DNA of 64,000 bases from Platanthera guangdongensis (GCA_039583875.1 CM077152.1:17285059-17349058), one strand, 5' to 3'; counted from the stretch's first letter, positions 52,125-61,566 are shown. Numbers and translations: made by a program. The notes: a model not told the origin generated them from the sequence alone.

Positions 52125-52720
52125 ATACCCCTGTAGAATGAGATATTCACATTCTGAACAAGATTGTTACTTGTGTGGAGAGTTTTCTTCGTTTGTTAAC
52201 CATGACCTTAGAAAGGTGTGTTTGAGGAGTTTTCCCCCAAAGAGAATTGAAAGTGATGAAAATATACAGGAGTCTAACAATTTTGGTCTGATTTTGGGGA
52301 ACATTAGAGCCTTAAGAAAGCATAAGATCGCATTGTTACTTTATAATACATTGTGGAGTGTACCCTTATTATACATTATAACTGTTAGATAACTGCAAAA
52401 ACCTTTAATCAGTACATTTTTAAAAGGGACATTTCATTATTTTTAATTTCTGAGATTCTATAACTCGGACATGCACTTCCCTGTAAACAAAATCCATTCC
52501 CCTCTCCCCACTTCCTTCTCTTAATTATACTACTCTATTTTATCACATATGAGCACATATAGTTCTCAATCCTTTCATTAATCTTTACTCTCCAATTCAC
52601 TTTTCTAGATTGGAGTATTTCTTATAATCATAATAATATACTGGTATTCTAGTTAACTATTACAATTAGGGCGCTGCATTATGTATTATGATTTTAATTG
52701 CGCCTCATCCCTGAGAACAG

Positions 52721-52791
52721 GTATTCACTTCAGTGGGAGTCTAAGCATCTAATTGCAGTGAGTACCGCGATTCAAGATTGGCTCACCTCAA
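52721..52791 (+). CDS. Host gene exon a
   Basis: Preceded by AACAG and followed by GTATAT. Encodes YSLQWESKHLIAVSTAIQDW and on to LTS; ends in phase 1. The acceptor has a weak pyrimidine tract, so the start could move a few bases. Confidence 0.75.
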
Positions 52792-55700
52792 GTATATTGT
52801 CAGACTTGTTTCCTCCTAAATAATCTCCTTTTGTGTATTGTTTCCTTTTTACTAATCATTTTCCATGATTTCTTATGCAGAGTTGACACGTGAGTTGATG
52901 AAGCGTGGTGCTATGATGACTGTATTAAGCACACTTGTTACTGCATTGGCTTGGCCTACTGCATTGCTTTCAGCTACTGATTTTATTGATAGCAAATGGT
53001 CAATCGCTATTGATAGGTAAAGACAAACATATGCTTTTCATTATTTTGTTCTGTATTGATAGCATGACTTGCTCATCCTAATTGTGTCAAGATTTTTAAT
53101 TTGAGTAAATATGAATTTTTAATTCAGACTTTATTATGTTCCTAAGAATCCTGAAGTTCCCTTTTATACCTGTTGATAGTGCCCAAAGCTTGTATGTATT
53201 ATTCAAGTATTTGAATACAAGGAGAGAATACAAATATATAGGAGAGAAGAGAGAAGAATAAATCATATACATGATGTGGGACTAAAAAAGGAGGAGAAAG
53301 AAAATAAATAAAGTGGGCCATTTAAATGGGCCTTTTACATGGGCTTTTCCAATACTCCCCCGCAAGCTGGAGCGTACAAGTCGTATGCGCCAAGCTTGGA
53401 TAGGCACTGATAGAAGAGGGTACTAGGTAGAGCTTTGGTGAGGATGTCAGCAACCTGTTCAGTACCCGGAACATGCTTGAGCTCGATCTTCTTCATGTGG
53501 ACTTTCTCTCGGATGAAATGACAATCTACCTCAATATGCTTCGTTCTTTCATGAAAGACCGAGTTCTTAGCAATATGTATGGCAGCTTGACTGTCACATA
53601 GGAGGAGAGCTGGTGAAGGTAGTTTAACTCCAAGGTCGGTAAGGAGACTCTCAATCCATGTGAGTTCAGAGACCACAGCAGCCATTGCCCGATATTCTGC
53701 TTCTGCTGAGGATCGAGCAACCACTGCTTGTTTCTTGCTTCGCCAAGTAATCAGATGTCCTCCAAAATAGGTGCAAAACCCGCTAGTAGATCGTCGATCG
53801 TCGAGGGAGCCAGCGTAGTCGGCATCAGAGTATGCCACTAGTGTAGGAATGGAAGATGAGGTTTTGTATACAAGTCCTTGGTCAGGAGCTGTCTTAAGAT
53901 ATCTGAGAATGCGTTCCACAGCCTGGAGATGAGAGCTTCGAGGAGAGTGCATATAGCGACTAACGAGTCCCACATCGAAAGATATATCAGGTCTTGTAAC
54001 TGTTAGGTAGATAAGTTTCCCAACTAGACGACGGTAATATTCTGGATTTTGTAAAAGAGCAGCCATCTCGTCTTCCATGGCCGCACGCCACCCAGGATGT
54101 TGAAGAGCGTCCTGGACAGAAGTAGGAATAGAGACCGAGGATAGCGAAGTACCCAAGGTCTGAAGAGGTGGAGAGAGGCGATGGAGAGAAACATAGTCCG
54201 CCATTGGATGAGCGGTAGAGGCCGACACCGGAGCAGCAGAACACGGAGAAGCCGAGGTCGAAGCCGACTGCAGAGGAGCAACGGGAGGAAGAGGGCGACG
54301 AGTATAGACCCGAATAACGGGGGGTCGAGGAGGGTCAAGGGTGGGAGGAGGCGGAGAGATGGTGGGAGGTGAGTGGACGGGGATCACCGGCCGTGGGAGG
54401 GAGGGTGTTGTAGGAGGTGGTGTTAGAAGTGGTGGCAAAGGAGGAGGGAAGAAGGGTTGATCCTCCCGGAAAGTAACATCAGCCGATACAGAGACCTTCC
54501 AGGTGAGCGGAGAGTAGCAAACATAGCCCTTTTGGGTGCGGGAGTAGCCGACGAAAATGTGTTTGGCCGCACGGGGATCCAGTTTGTCAAGAGTGGGGCC
54601 CAGGGTATGGACAAAGCAGGTACATCCAAAAACCCGGGGGGTGAGGGGGAAGGCGGGTGTGGAGGGAAAAAGAAGGCTGAAGGGGGTAGCGTTCTGGAGA
54701 ACCGGAGAGGGGAGACGATTGATAAGAAAACATGCAGTGGACACCGCAAAGTTCCAGAATACTTTGGGAACGTGCATGTGAAGCATGAGGGAGCGAGCAA
54801 CATCAAGCAAGTGACGGTTCTTTCGTTCGGCGACCCCGTTTTGTTGAGGGGTGTAGGGACAAGAGGTCTGGTGAACAATACCGAAGTTCGCGCAGAGAGT
54901 GGCAAACTCGTGGCTAGTGTATTCCCGGGCATTATCAAAGTGAAAAGTTTTAATGGTGGTAGAGAATTGCGTACGAGTTTCTAACACAAACGCCTGAAAG
55001 ACACGAGGAAGCTCATAGCGATCATGTAGGAGATACAAACAGGTAGTGCGAGAGTAATCATCAATAAATGTTATAAAATAACGATAACCAGAAATGCTAG
55101 AAACTTTATACGGTCCCCAAATATCAGAATGTATTTAATCAAACGGAGCAGAGCTCCTAGTACAATGTGCGGGATAAGAAGAGCGAGGTTGTTTGCCAAT
55201 AATACAAGAATCACATTTAAAAACAGGAAGAGAAAGGTCTGGAAGCGACTTCTGGAGGATAGGTAGAGGGGCATGCCCAAGCCGACAATGCCAATCAGAC
55301 GAGGAAACAGAGGAAAGAGATGTGGGAGAGACATCGAGGAGGTAGAGCCCGTTCTGCAGTCGACCCCTACCAATGGTAATCCGCGTCTGCCGATCCTGTA
55401 TCAAAAAACCAGAAGAGCTGAAGGTGATAAAGCAATTCATATCAGTAGTAATACGACCAACAGAGAGTAAATTAAAAGGTGAGGCTGACACATAAAGAAT
55501 GGAACGAAGAGAGAGAGAGGGAGGGAGGAAGAGATCAGCGCAGCCGGAGACCGGGACAAGCGCACCATTGGCCACAGTAATAGACGGGGGATGAGCAGCA
55601 GCAGAGAACTGGGGCGGCCGCATGGAAGTGATGTGGTGGGTGGCTCCCGAGTCCAGGATCCAGCGAGATCCGGAGGAAAGACGGGCAGAACCTGTAGTGG

Positions 55701-58283
55701 AGGTGGAGACAATACCTGCATGGGAGGTGGAGGCAATGGAAGCAGATGGAGGGTTGAGGAGCCCATGGAGTTGTTGCAGCTGAAGGCGAAGAGCCTCAAG
55801 ATCCGTACCAGTCGGAGGAGAGCTATCGGCAACAACGACAGTAGGCGGGCGCGGAGGGTAGCCATGTTTCTTGTGACAGACTGCTTCAGTATGGCCATCC
55901 CGGCCGCAGTAGGTGCACTTGGGCCGTCCGCGGCCACCACGGCCCCGCCCACGGGAGCCCGTACGTCCACCCCGAGTAAAAGAGGGTTGGGGAAGTAAAG
56001 GAGGAAGGACCTGTTGAAGAAGGGCCGGCGAGGGTGGTGCAGGAGCCTCCGGTGGAGGTGGTACGCGAAGTAACATCGAGCAGACATCGGAGAAGGAAGG
56101 GGTAGTCGGTGAAGCCAGAACCTGTGCCCGGATACTGTGCAGGTGTGGCGGGACGCGAGCCATAATCATAGCAATACAAACAGCCTCCTTCTGGGCGCGT
56201 TGGGCAGCGAGATCAGTAGTCGCGGGCTGGTGCTGAATCCAGGCCTCCGTGAGAGTTTTAGCACGGGCCATGAATGAGGTCATGTCCAGAGCTTTGCCAA
56301 CATCCAAGGCTTGAAGATCAGTGATGATGTCAAAAAGGTGCTGAAGGCTGTCCTTCCCTGAGTACAACGAATGAAGTTCATCCCACATGGCTTTGGCGGT
56401 CTCATGATACATGATCATCTGGTACGGCTCACCCTCTACTGAGTTCAGGATCCAGGTCTGGACGCGACCATCATTTCGGAGCCAATCATCAGTAGGAGGA
56501 GTCGGTGAGCCCTGGGTAAGGTGACGTGCAAGACCCTTGGCCTGTAAGACCCGGCGGGCGGAGTGGACCCAGGGGATGAAGTTGGACTTGCCAGAGAGGG
56601 AAATAGTAGTAATCCGAAGCTCATCGCGGAGTTCGAGAGGAGCCACGTGGTCGGCCGGGGGTTGAGCGGTAGTGGAGTCGCTGGAGGACATGGCGACTGA
56701 GGAGGAGCAGACAGCAGGGCACGGAGAGAACAAACCGCGCGGACTGGAGGAGGTCGCGGCGGACTGGAGTAGGTCGCGGCGAACTGGGTGAGGTCGCGGC
56801 GAACGGGAGCAGTCCGCGAAAGGAGGTCGCGGCGAATTGGAAGAGGTCGCAGCGGTGTGGAGCAGATCGCAGCGGTTTAGAGCAGAGCTGGAGCAGTCCG
56901 CGACAGAGGTCGCAGCGGTTTGGAGCAGAGCTTGGAGGAGGTCGCGGCGAACTGAGGGCAGTCCGCGGCAGAGGTCGCAGCAGTTTGGAGCAGATCGCAG
57001 CGGACTGGGGCAGGCCGCTGAAAAACAACGAGGCGGACTGAAGAAGAGACCGCGAGGAAGAAGCCACGCAGCACGAGAAGAGGAGTGCACAACGGACACG
57101 AGGAGAGCCCGCAGTGGACAGGAGCAGTCCGCAAGAGACTGCGGATAGGGAGTCCGCGAGCACAGAGGCTCGAGCGGACAGAAACAGAGCGGGCTAGAGG
57201 GAGCAGTCCGCGAGCAAAGAGGCTCGAGCGGACACAAACAGAGAGTGCAGCGGACAGGAAGGATCGTCCGGAGCGGATAGGAGAGGTGGGCCCCACGAGT
57301 CAGAGCAGAAGATGGCTATAAGAAGCCTGAGGAGGGTGGAACCACAGAGAGAGAGAAGAGAGGCGGAAGCAGAAGGGCAGTCCGCACGAGACCGGAGCGG
57401 ACAGGAAGGCAGTCCGCAGGGGAGCCGAGCGGACAGATGCAGAGGGGCAGTCCGCAGGGAAGGCGGACAAGAAAGTCAGTCCGCAGAGAGGCGGATGCAG
57501 AAGGGCAGTCCGCAGGAGACCGGAGCGGACAGAAAAAAAGGCAGGTCGCAGCTAGAAGGAACCTGGCTCTGATACCATGTTGATAGTGCCCAAAGCTTGT
57601 ATGTATTATTCAAGTATTTGAATACAAGGAGAGAATACAAATATATAGGAGAGAAGAGAGAAGAATAAATCCTATACATGATGTGGGATTAAAGAAGGAG
57701 GAGAAAGAAAATAAATAAAGTGGGTCATTTAAATGAGCCTTTTACATGGGCTTTTCCAATAATACCTACTTAGGACACACTGTTGATAACTTACCCAACT
57801 CCATTCAAACTATTCTTCTCAAGACCAGATCCATTTGTGTTTACAAGAGATCCACTATGGTTTCACTTAAAATGTTAAAAAAAATTCTGACGGTATCCAG
57901 ATCTGATAAAGCAGGAAAGCTCCTTGCAGAAACACTGTTGAGTGGAGTACAAGGAAATAGGTAAATGAAATAGGTTTATCATTTTTAAGCTTATATGGAT
58001 GATTGAACTATTTAAACTAATTTTTCACTTCCAAATACTATACAGGCCTGTCACCCTCATTGGGTTTTCATTGGGAGCAAGGGTAATATTTAAGTGCTTA
58101 GAGCATTTGGCTAAATCTGGTGATAATGGTATTAGCTGAAATTTATGCTCTAAAATATATTCGAACTGTATAACTATGTCCAAAAATCGTCTTTTGTAAA
58201 CATCAGGGGGACTTGTTGAAAGAGTCGTTTTCCTTGGGGCACCAATCTCACTGAGAGGTGAACAATGGGAATCTGCTAGAAAG
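52721..58283 (+). CDS. DUF726/TMCO4-type alpha/beta-hydrolase gene, internal exons
   Basis: Five exons join in one open frame through GT-AG introns: 52721-52791, 52881-53016, 57901-57960, 58046-58128 and 58207-58283 (427 bp, about 142 codons). Readable pieces are LQWESKHLIAVSTAIQDWL, ELMKRGAMMTVLSTLVTALA, TDFIDSKWSIAIDR, SDKAGKLLAETLLSGVQGNR, PVTLIGFSLGARVIFKCLEH and LVERVVFLGAPISLRGEQW. GFSLG is the hydrolase nucleophile elbow with Ser. The match to plant DUF726 proteins (TMCO4-like, membrane-associated, substrate unknown) is from family memory. No stop or frameshift is seen. The first exons and the C-terminal exons were not found in the window, so the gene is either split by very long introns or a fragment. 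Confidence 0.85.
52881..53016 (+). CDS. Host gene exon b
   Basis: Acceptor TCTTATGCAG, donor GTAAAG. Encodes LTRELMKRGAMMTVLSTLV, a hydrophobic stretch (possible membrane segment: TALAWPTALLSA), then TDFIDSKWSIAID. Ends in phase 2. Confidence 0.87.
53171..53354 (-). repeat. 3' LTR of copia C
   Basis: Plus-strand TGTTGATAGTGCCC to GCTTTTCCAATA; on the element strand it starts TATTGG and ends CAACA. Confidence 0.95.
53335..55134 (-). CDS. Integrase-RNase H ORF of copia C with RT core deleted
   Basis: Open frame continuing that of gag-protease after the TAA at 55135-55137; its first ATG is at 55038. Integrase shows [17 protein letters not shown] and [18 protein letters not shown], so D, D and E are all present. 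RVFGCTCFVHT and a Pro-rich linker follow, then [20 protein letters not shown]. At about 54050-54062 the chain jumps directly to LQNPEYYRRLVGKLIYL, the end of RT. QLDIKNAF, YGLKQ and YVDD are all missing, without loss of frame. RNase H is complete: [44 protein letters not shown] and [13 protein letters not shown]. Confidence 0.93.
   Translation of the reverse strand: MHSDIWGPYKVSSISGYRYFITFIDDYSRTTCLYLLHDRYELPRVFQAFVLETRTQFSTTIKTFHFDNAREYTSHEFATLCANFGIVHQTSCPYTPQQNGVAERKNRHLLDVARSLMLHMHVPKVFWNFAVSTACFLINRLPSPVLQNATPFSLLFPSTPAFPLTPRVFGCTCFVHTLGPTLDKLDPRAAKHIFVGYSRTQKGYVCYSPLTWKVSVSADVTFREDQPFFPPPLPPLLTPPPTTPSLPRPVIPVHSPPTISPPPPTLDPPRPPVIRVYTRRPLPPVAPLQSASTSASPCSAAPVSASTAHPMADYVSLHRLSPPLQTLGTSLSSVSIPTSVQDALQHPGWRAAMEDEMAALLQNPEYYRRLVGKLIYLTVTRPDISFDVGLVSRYMHSPRSSHLQAVERILRYLKTAPDQGLVYKTSSSIPTLVAYSDADYAGSLDDRRSTSGFCTYFGGHLITWRSKKQAVVARSSAEAEYRAMAAVVSELTWIESLLTDLGVKLPSPALLLCDSQAAIHIAKNSVFHERTKHIEVDCHFIREKVHMKKIELKHVPGTEQVADILTKALPSTLFYQCLSKLGAYDLYAPACGGVLEKPM
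55135..56691 (-). CDS. Gag-protease-preintegrase ORF of copia C
   Basis: ATG at 56691 gives 518 codons. Gag shows LRITTISLSGKSNFIPWVHS, NDGRVQTWILNSVEGEPY, HETAKAMWDELHSLYSG and KEAVCIAMIMARVPPHL. An Arg/Gly-rich run is followed by a CX2CX4HX4C zinc knuckle (CTYCGRDGHTEAVC, residues 259-272). Protease WILDSGATHHITS follows (DSG at 347-349), then the pre-integrase DWHCRLGHAPLPILQKSLPD. The ATG follows the GC-rich leader and starts right before conserved gag, which supports it. Ends at TAA 55135-55137, where relatives continue into integrase. It is the only intact gag of this copia group in the window. Confidence 0.95.
   Translation of the reverse strand: MSSSDSTTAQPPADHVAPLELRDELRITTISLSGKSNFIPWVHSARRVLQAKGLARHLTQGSPTPPTDDWLRNDGRVQTWILNSVEGEPYQMIMYHETAKAMWDELHSLYSGKDSLQHLFDIITDLQALDVGKALDMTSFMARAKTLTEAWIQHQPATTDLAAQRAQKEAVCIAMIMARVPPHLHSIRAQVLASPTTPSFSDVCSMLLRVPPPPEAPAPPSPALLQQVLPPLLPQPSFTRGGRTGSRGRGRGGRGRPKCTYCGRDGHTEAVCHKKHGYPPRPPTVVVADSSPPTGTDLEALRLQLQQLHGLLNPPSASIASTSHAGIVSTSTTGSARLSSGSRWILDSGATHHITSMRPPQFSAAAHPPSITVANGALVPVSGCADLFLPPSLSLRSILYVSASPFNLLSVGRITTDMNCFITFSSSGFLIQDRQTRITIGRGRLQNGLYLLDVSPTSLSSVSSSDWHCRLGHAPLPILQKSLPDLSLPVFKCDSCIIGKQPRSSYPAHCTRSSAPFD
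56692..57565 (-). other. GCGG-rich leader of copia C
   Basis: Between PBS and gag ATG. Built from GGTCGCGGCG, GCAGTCCGC, GAGCGGAC and similar words. Open reading extends upstream of the gag ATG because stop codons are rare. 57280-57350 matches the A leader closely. Confidence 0.75.
57286..57322 (+). promoter_or_regulatory. Antisense promoter-like module in the C leader
   Basis: GTGGGCCCCAC (57286-57296), which fits the consensus for plant TCP factors (GTGGNCCC/GGNCCCAC), is followed 19 bases later by a TATA-like CTATAAG (57316-57322). It points toward the 5' LTR, antisense to C but in the same direction as the host gene. Promoter activity is inference. Confidence 0.35.
57566..57577 (-). other. 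Primer-binding site of copia C
   Basis: Plus-strand GCTCTGATACCA abutting the 5' LTR. Confidence 0.93.
57578..57761 (-). repeat. 5' LTR of copia C
   Basis: 184 bp copy of 53171-53354. A minus-strand TATATA (57641-57647) lies after a CT-rich block, as in A. Confidence 0.95.
57901..57960 (+). CDS. Host gene exon c
   Basis: Acceptor GGTATCCAG, donor GTAAATG. 60 bp encoding SDKAGKLLAETLLSGVQGN; phases fit exon b on the far side of element C. Confidence 0.87.
58046..58128 (+). CDS. Host gene exon d (nucleophile elbow)
   Basis: Acceptor TATACAG, donor GTATTAG. Encodes PVTLIGFSLGARVIFKCLEH and then LAKSGDN; GFSLG carries the predicted catalytic Ser. Confidence 0.9.
58207..58283 (+). CDS. Host gene exon e
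   Basis: Acceptor AACATCAG, donor GTATGCAT. Encodes GLVERVVFLGAPISLRGEQW and then ESARK. The next family exon (usually MVAGR.VN.YS) was not found downstream. Confidence 0.85.
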
Positions 58284-59185
58284 GTATGCATATGTTTTGG
58301 TTAATGTTTGTTGTCTTGATCCACAAATTACTGTTAGTGGGATATCTACAGATAGAAAAAAGGAAGTCTAAGAAATGATTTTGGATACTTATTGTATGAA
58401 TATTATTCCTGATGGGCATTCTACCCATATATTTATACAAGTAGGTATTGTTCAATCATTCCAATCTAATCCACTAATCATGGAATTTTACCTACAAGGA
58501 AATATTTTAAAAAAAGGAAAAAAAACATCTACACGTATAAAAAAAGGTTATTTACTGGGACCTCCCTTCAACCTTTGCATAATTACAACTATCTCCCATC
58601 TATCTATCAAAATTACCAAAACCTCTCCTCTAAGTTTACATTGTTAACTCTTATGGGCTTCGAACCTAGTTATTGTTTTGGCTTCACGTCTAGTTATCCT
58701 TATGGTCTTTTAATTTGAATCAGTTGTCTTTTATTAATGCGACTTTTTATTAGAGGTTGTTGGTTATAAGGGTGATTCATTAAGAATTGGTGTTATGTAA
58801 AGTCTATTTAGAAGCATGTGTTGTTGCAATGAAGGTAGACATGAATTAGAGTCTTCTTTTTGTCCCTTGAAAGAAATTGTGGTAGCTTTTCTCTCTCCAA
58901 GCTCACCCCTTTTAGACTGGCGTAGTTCCGACTTAGTAGTTTCCCTTTGCACCGTCATCTTCACCTTCACCCACCTCTCCGAGGAGATATTGACGTTCCA
59001 TGGAGAGCCTGTAATAACTTGCTATCATAACCATCTTCATTGCTCTTATCTTTTCCTCATTTTCCCTGTAGCCACCCAATCCATTTTTTTATATAAATTC
59101 AGCCTCCTGCTACTTTAACCCCTCGAAACTTGTCGGGTTTCCCAAATCTCAGAACCAGAGGCTGCAGCCATGGCTTTTCAATCTC
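58284..59185 (+). other. Intron or 3' flank of the host gene
   Basis: No further exon recognised. Contains a foldback-like fragment (58547-58640) and AT-rich DNA. Confidence 0.4.
58547..58640. repeat. Foldback-arm-like fragment
   Basis: TTTACTGGGACCTCC and AAAACCTCTCCTCTAAGTTTA resemble the outer arm of the foldback element at 23757 (TTTACCGGGACCTCTCCTCTAAGTTT, split here in two). Confidence 0.45.
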
Positions 59186-59188
59186 TTA

Positions 59189-59318
59189 GGCTCCGTTTGG
59201 TGGGACTTTTTTTCACCGGTCAAGCGGTTACGACCGCATGAACCGGATCATAATTAAGGCCCGATTCATGCGGTCGTAACCGCTAGACCGGTGAAAATAA
59301 GTCCTTCCAAACAAAGCA
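59189..59318. mobile_element. Tourist-like MITE
   Basis: 130 bp, almost wholly palindromic: CACCGGTCAAGCGGTTACGA on the left pairs with TCGTAACCGCTAGACCGGTG on the right. Ends GGCTCCGTTTGG and CCAAACAAAGCA are imperfect terminal inverted repeats. TTA at 59186-59188 and 59319-59321 is the 3-bp target duplication typical of PIF/Harbinger (Tourist) elements. Non-coding. Confidence 0.85.
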
Positions 59319-59559
59319 TTAGTCAGCTGCATTTCCAACTCTCAGTCTGACGTCCTTATATATGTTAAGAAGATTTGTTGTGTCCCTACTGAAGTAGGTC
59401 AACTGTTGTGTTGACTATTAGAGCTGCTGCTTCATTATCGCTCTCAGTTGGACATACCTACCATTCGAGCTCAGCGTCCCGTGCGCCGATCCAAGCTTTC
59501 TTTCTAGTTGGTTTTCTGATGCGGAGCGGAGATGCGGACCCACAGTGCAGGGTGTGAGG

Positions 59560-61289
59560 TGTGACGTCGCGTAAATTGTACATGTATTTTAATCTGTGTT
59601 ATTGATAATTTATGTGTATGAAAAAGCAATGATGGTAAATTAGGTTCAAATAGAAAATTTGAACTTAAAACAGTTGGAGGAAGTATTGGTGATCGGCCAA
59701 TTTTATTTTGCAAGGTAAAGAAAGAGGCTGTTTTGAGCTGACGAGCTGGAGGAGTGTGTGGGTGACCGACTGAGGTTTGTTTATGTAGTATCAGTAGTTC
59801 TACTTATGACATGTGTCTGTACATATTAGTTGTATGTTATGAGTCAGTCATGTGTATATGTACAGTGTTGGTAAGTCCCTTTTGATGTATGTATAGGGCT
59901 ACCGTTTGTACTGTTGTACTTTTATCCAAAACTTAAAGGAAATGAAATGTTTTTATCTTGTTATGACATTTTACTTCTCGTACTCTCTCATATATTAATG
60001 TACTCTGGATGTTCTTAACTTGCTCATTATGAAATGATTAAGCTAAATTGTAGCGGTAGCCGTAATGGAGCCGTTACACAGGACTAGTTTTGGCCCCGTT
60101 CGGGGCTAATTGGCTACTTATCCAGATTGATGATCCGACTCCACGAATGTGTCCGACCTGTCGTTCCGACAGTTTCATATATTATATTGTCATCTTTGCT
60201 TTATTTTTGATGTAATCAGGCTTCCCCACCTCCGGCCAGTCATAGATGTTGATGGTGGGATGCCCTAATATCTATTTATAATAAATAGAGGTGTATGGGG
60301 GTTGTTATAGCAATGACAGATTTTGGAGATTGTGAATCCCGGAATCTCGCGATCCTCCCACAGTGCTGACTCTACGAAACCTTATGTGACGACTCCTAGG
60401 TGCTTATCTTCTCCTCAAGGTACTTCCTAACCCTAGGTCCTTTCCTCCACCTCCAAAAATCATTTCCCGCAGCCCTGTTGGAGGATTCCTGCAATCGCAC
60501 CATCTCTGGCCACTGTTTTCTGCACCATTACCGTTGTTTTCCAGTGGTTTTGTCGTTGATTTCCTGCCCTCCTGTCGTATCTCCATCTACAGCCGCACCT
60601 TTTGTTCCTCACTCCCTTATCACCGCCCCTTGCTCCTGCCGCCACCCTCCCCTGTAAACCTGCTACCGCCAGCCATCTGTTGCTCCCGCCGCCATCCTCC
60701 CATGTAATCTCGCTGCGCCAGCCACCCTCAGCCGTCGCCCCTCTTCCGTCGAGCCACCAATAGCCCTCTCGTTGTCTGATCTACCTTGCACCACCCGGAT
60801 CTGTCTCCATATAGCCGGATCTACCCCTTTTCGGCCCGATCCCGCATCCCACCGCCAAATCTAGCCGTCTTTGTTGTCATCCCGCCTCCGGTTCTACATC
60901 GGATCGTCGTCAAAGCGTTGCACATCTTCGGATCTCCATTGCCTTGGGCGGCTCCCTTATCTTGTGAGTGTTATTGTTGTATGGATATTAGTTCTCTTTA
61001 TTAATATATGGTACTGTGATCGTATGCTCTTTGAGATCTATAGTATTGTGGAATTTTATTTTAAATATCTTGTGATTTGCCGGAATCATTCTCCGCGCGT
61101 TTTGCTTTGGCCCTCTATGCAGAGAAATGTCTAATCTGCTTGTTTAAACGAATTATTATGCTTTTGTTATAATTATGTGCGGGAGATTTAATTATTTATT
61201 ATCTTATTTTTTATTTCTCCGTCGGATTTGCATGACATGCAGGGTTAAGGCATCGTTAATCTGTTACCTATAGATTTGTTCTCCGTCAA
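59560..61289 (+). repeat. Probable 5' LTR of gypsy element N
   Basis: The right end (CTCCGTCA) is fixed by the PBS at 61291. The left end is a guess at TGTGACGTCGCG (59560), a start seen in gypsy LTRs. The second LTR is not in the window, so neither the length nor the target duplication can be confirmed. Confidence 0.4.
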
Positions 61290-61290
61290 T

Positions 61291-61302
61291 TGGTATCAGA
61301 GC
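61291..61302 (+). other. Primer-binding site of element N
   Basis: TGGTATCAGAGC, followed by gag-like sequence. Confidence 0.8.
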
Positions 61303-61396
61303 TAGATTGCGGTGCATCAAGTTTTCGAATCATAAGTTTTTAGATCAGACGAGAGCATATTGGTCTAGCATTGAGAGAACCCGCGAGCGAGATCGT

Positions 61397-61566
61397 CTTC
61401 ATCGCATCACTAGTTGGGTGGAGATGAAACATATTTTTGTATCAGAGATATTTGCCTCCGTCATATCGGAGTTTCTTGCTCGAGTAACTATTTTCCCTTC
61501 TGCAAGAAACTATATATGTCGTTGAGTACAAAGGTTGTTTTGATGAGTTGGTTGTGAGGAGTCATT
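61397..61566 (+). pseudogene. Gypsy gag fragment (element N)
   Basis: The plus-strand frame reads RYLPPSYRSFLLE, a stop, then LFSLLQETIYVVEYKGCFDE, similar to the gag core of L (KYLPALYRDQLYALRQRTL, then FDELVV). The match ends abruptly at about 61566, where unrelated sequence (GGGGTGAGCATAATAATC) begins. Confidence 0.6.

Larger units (their letters stand above)
53171..57761 (-). mobile_element. Copia element C in intron 2 of the host gene
   Basis: LTRs of 184 bp at 53171-53354 and 57578-57761, about five differences (97%). A perfect ATACC target duplication lies at 53166-53170 and 57762-57766. PBS complement 57566-57577; purine tract complement CTCCCCCGCAAGC from 53355. It reads opposite to the host gene. 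It has a complete gag-protease frame, an integrase and RNase H, but the core of RT is deleted in frame, so it cannot be autonomous. Only one in-frame stop (55135-55137) breaks the 3.3 kb coding frame. Confidence 0.95.

Noticed and set aside
55591..55998. Plus-strand open frame (135 codons) opposite C gag
   Set aside because: Antisense shadow of the GC-rich gag/protease region; no motif or promoter context.
59170..59188. ATGGCTTTTCAATCTCTTA as start of a plastid-targeted gene cut by the MITE
   Set aside because: Joining across the MITE gives only a few codons before a stop, with no recognisable transit peptide or downstream exon.
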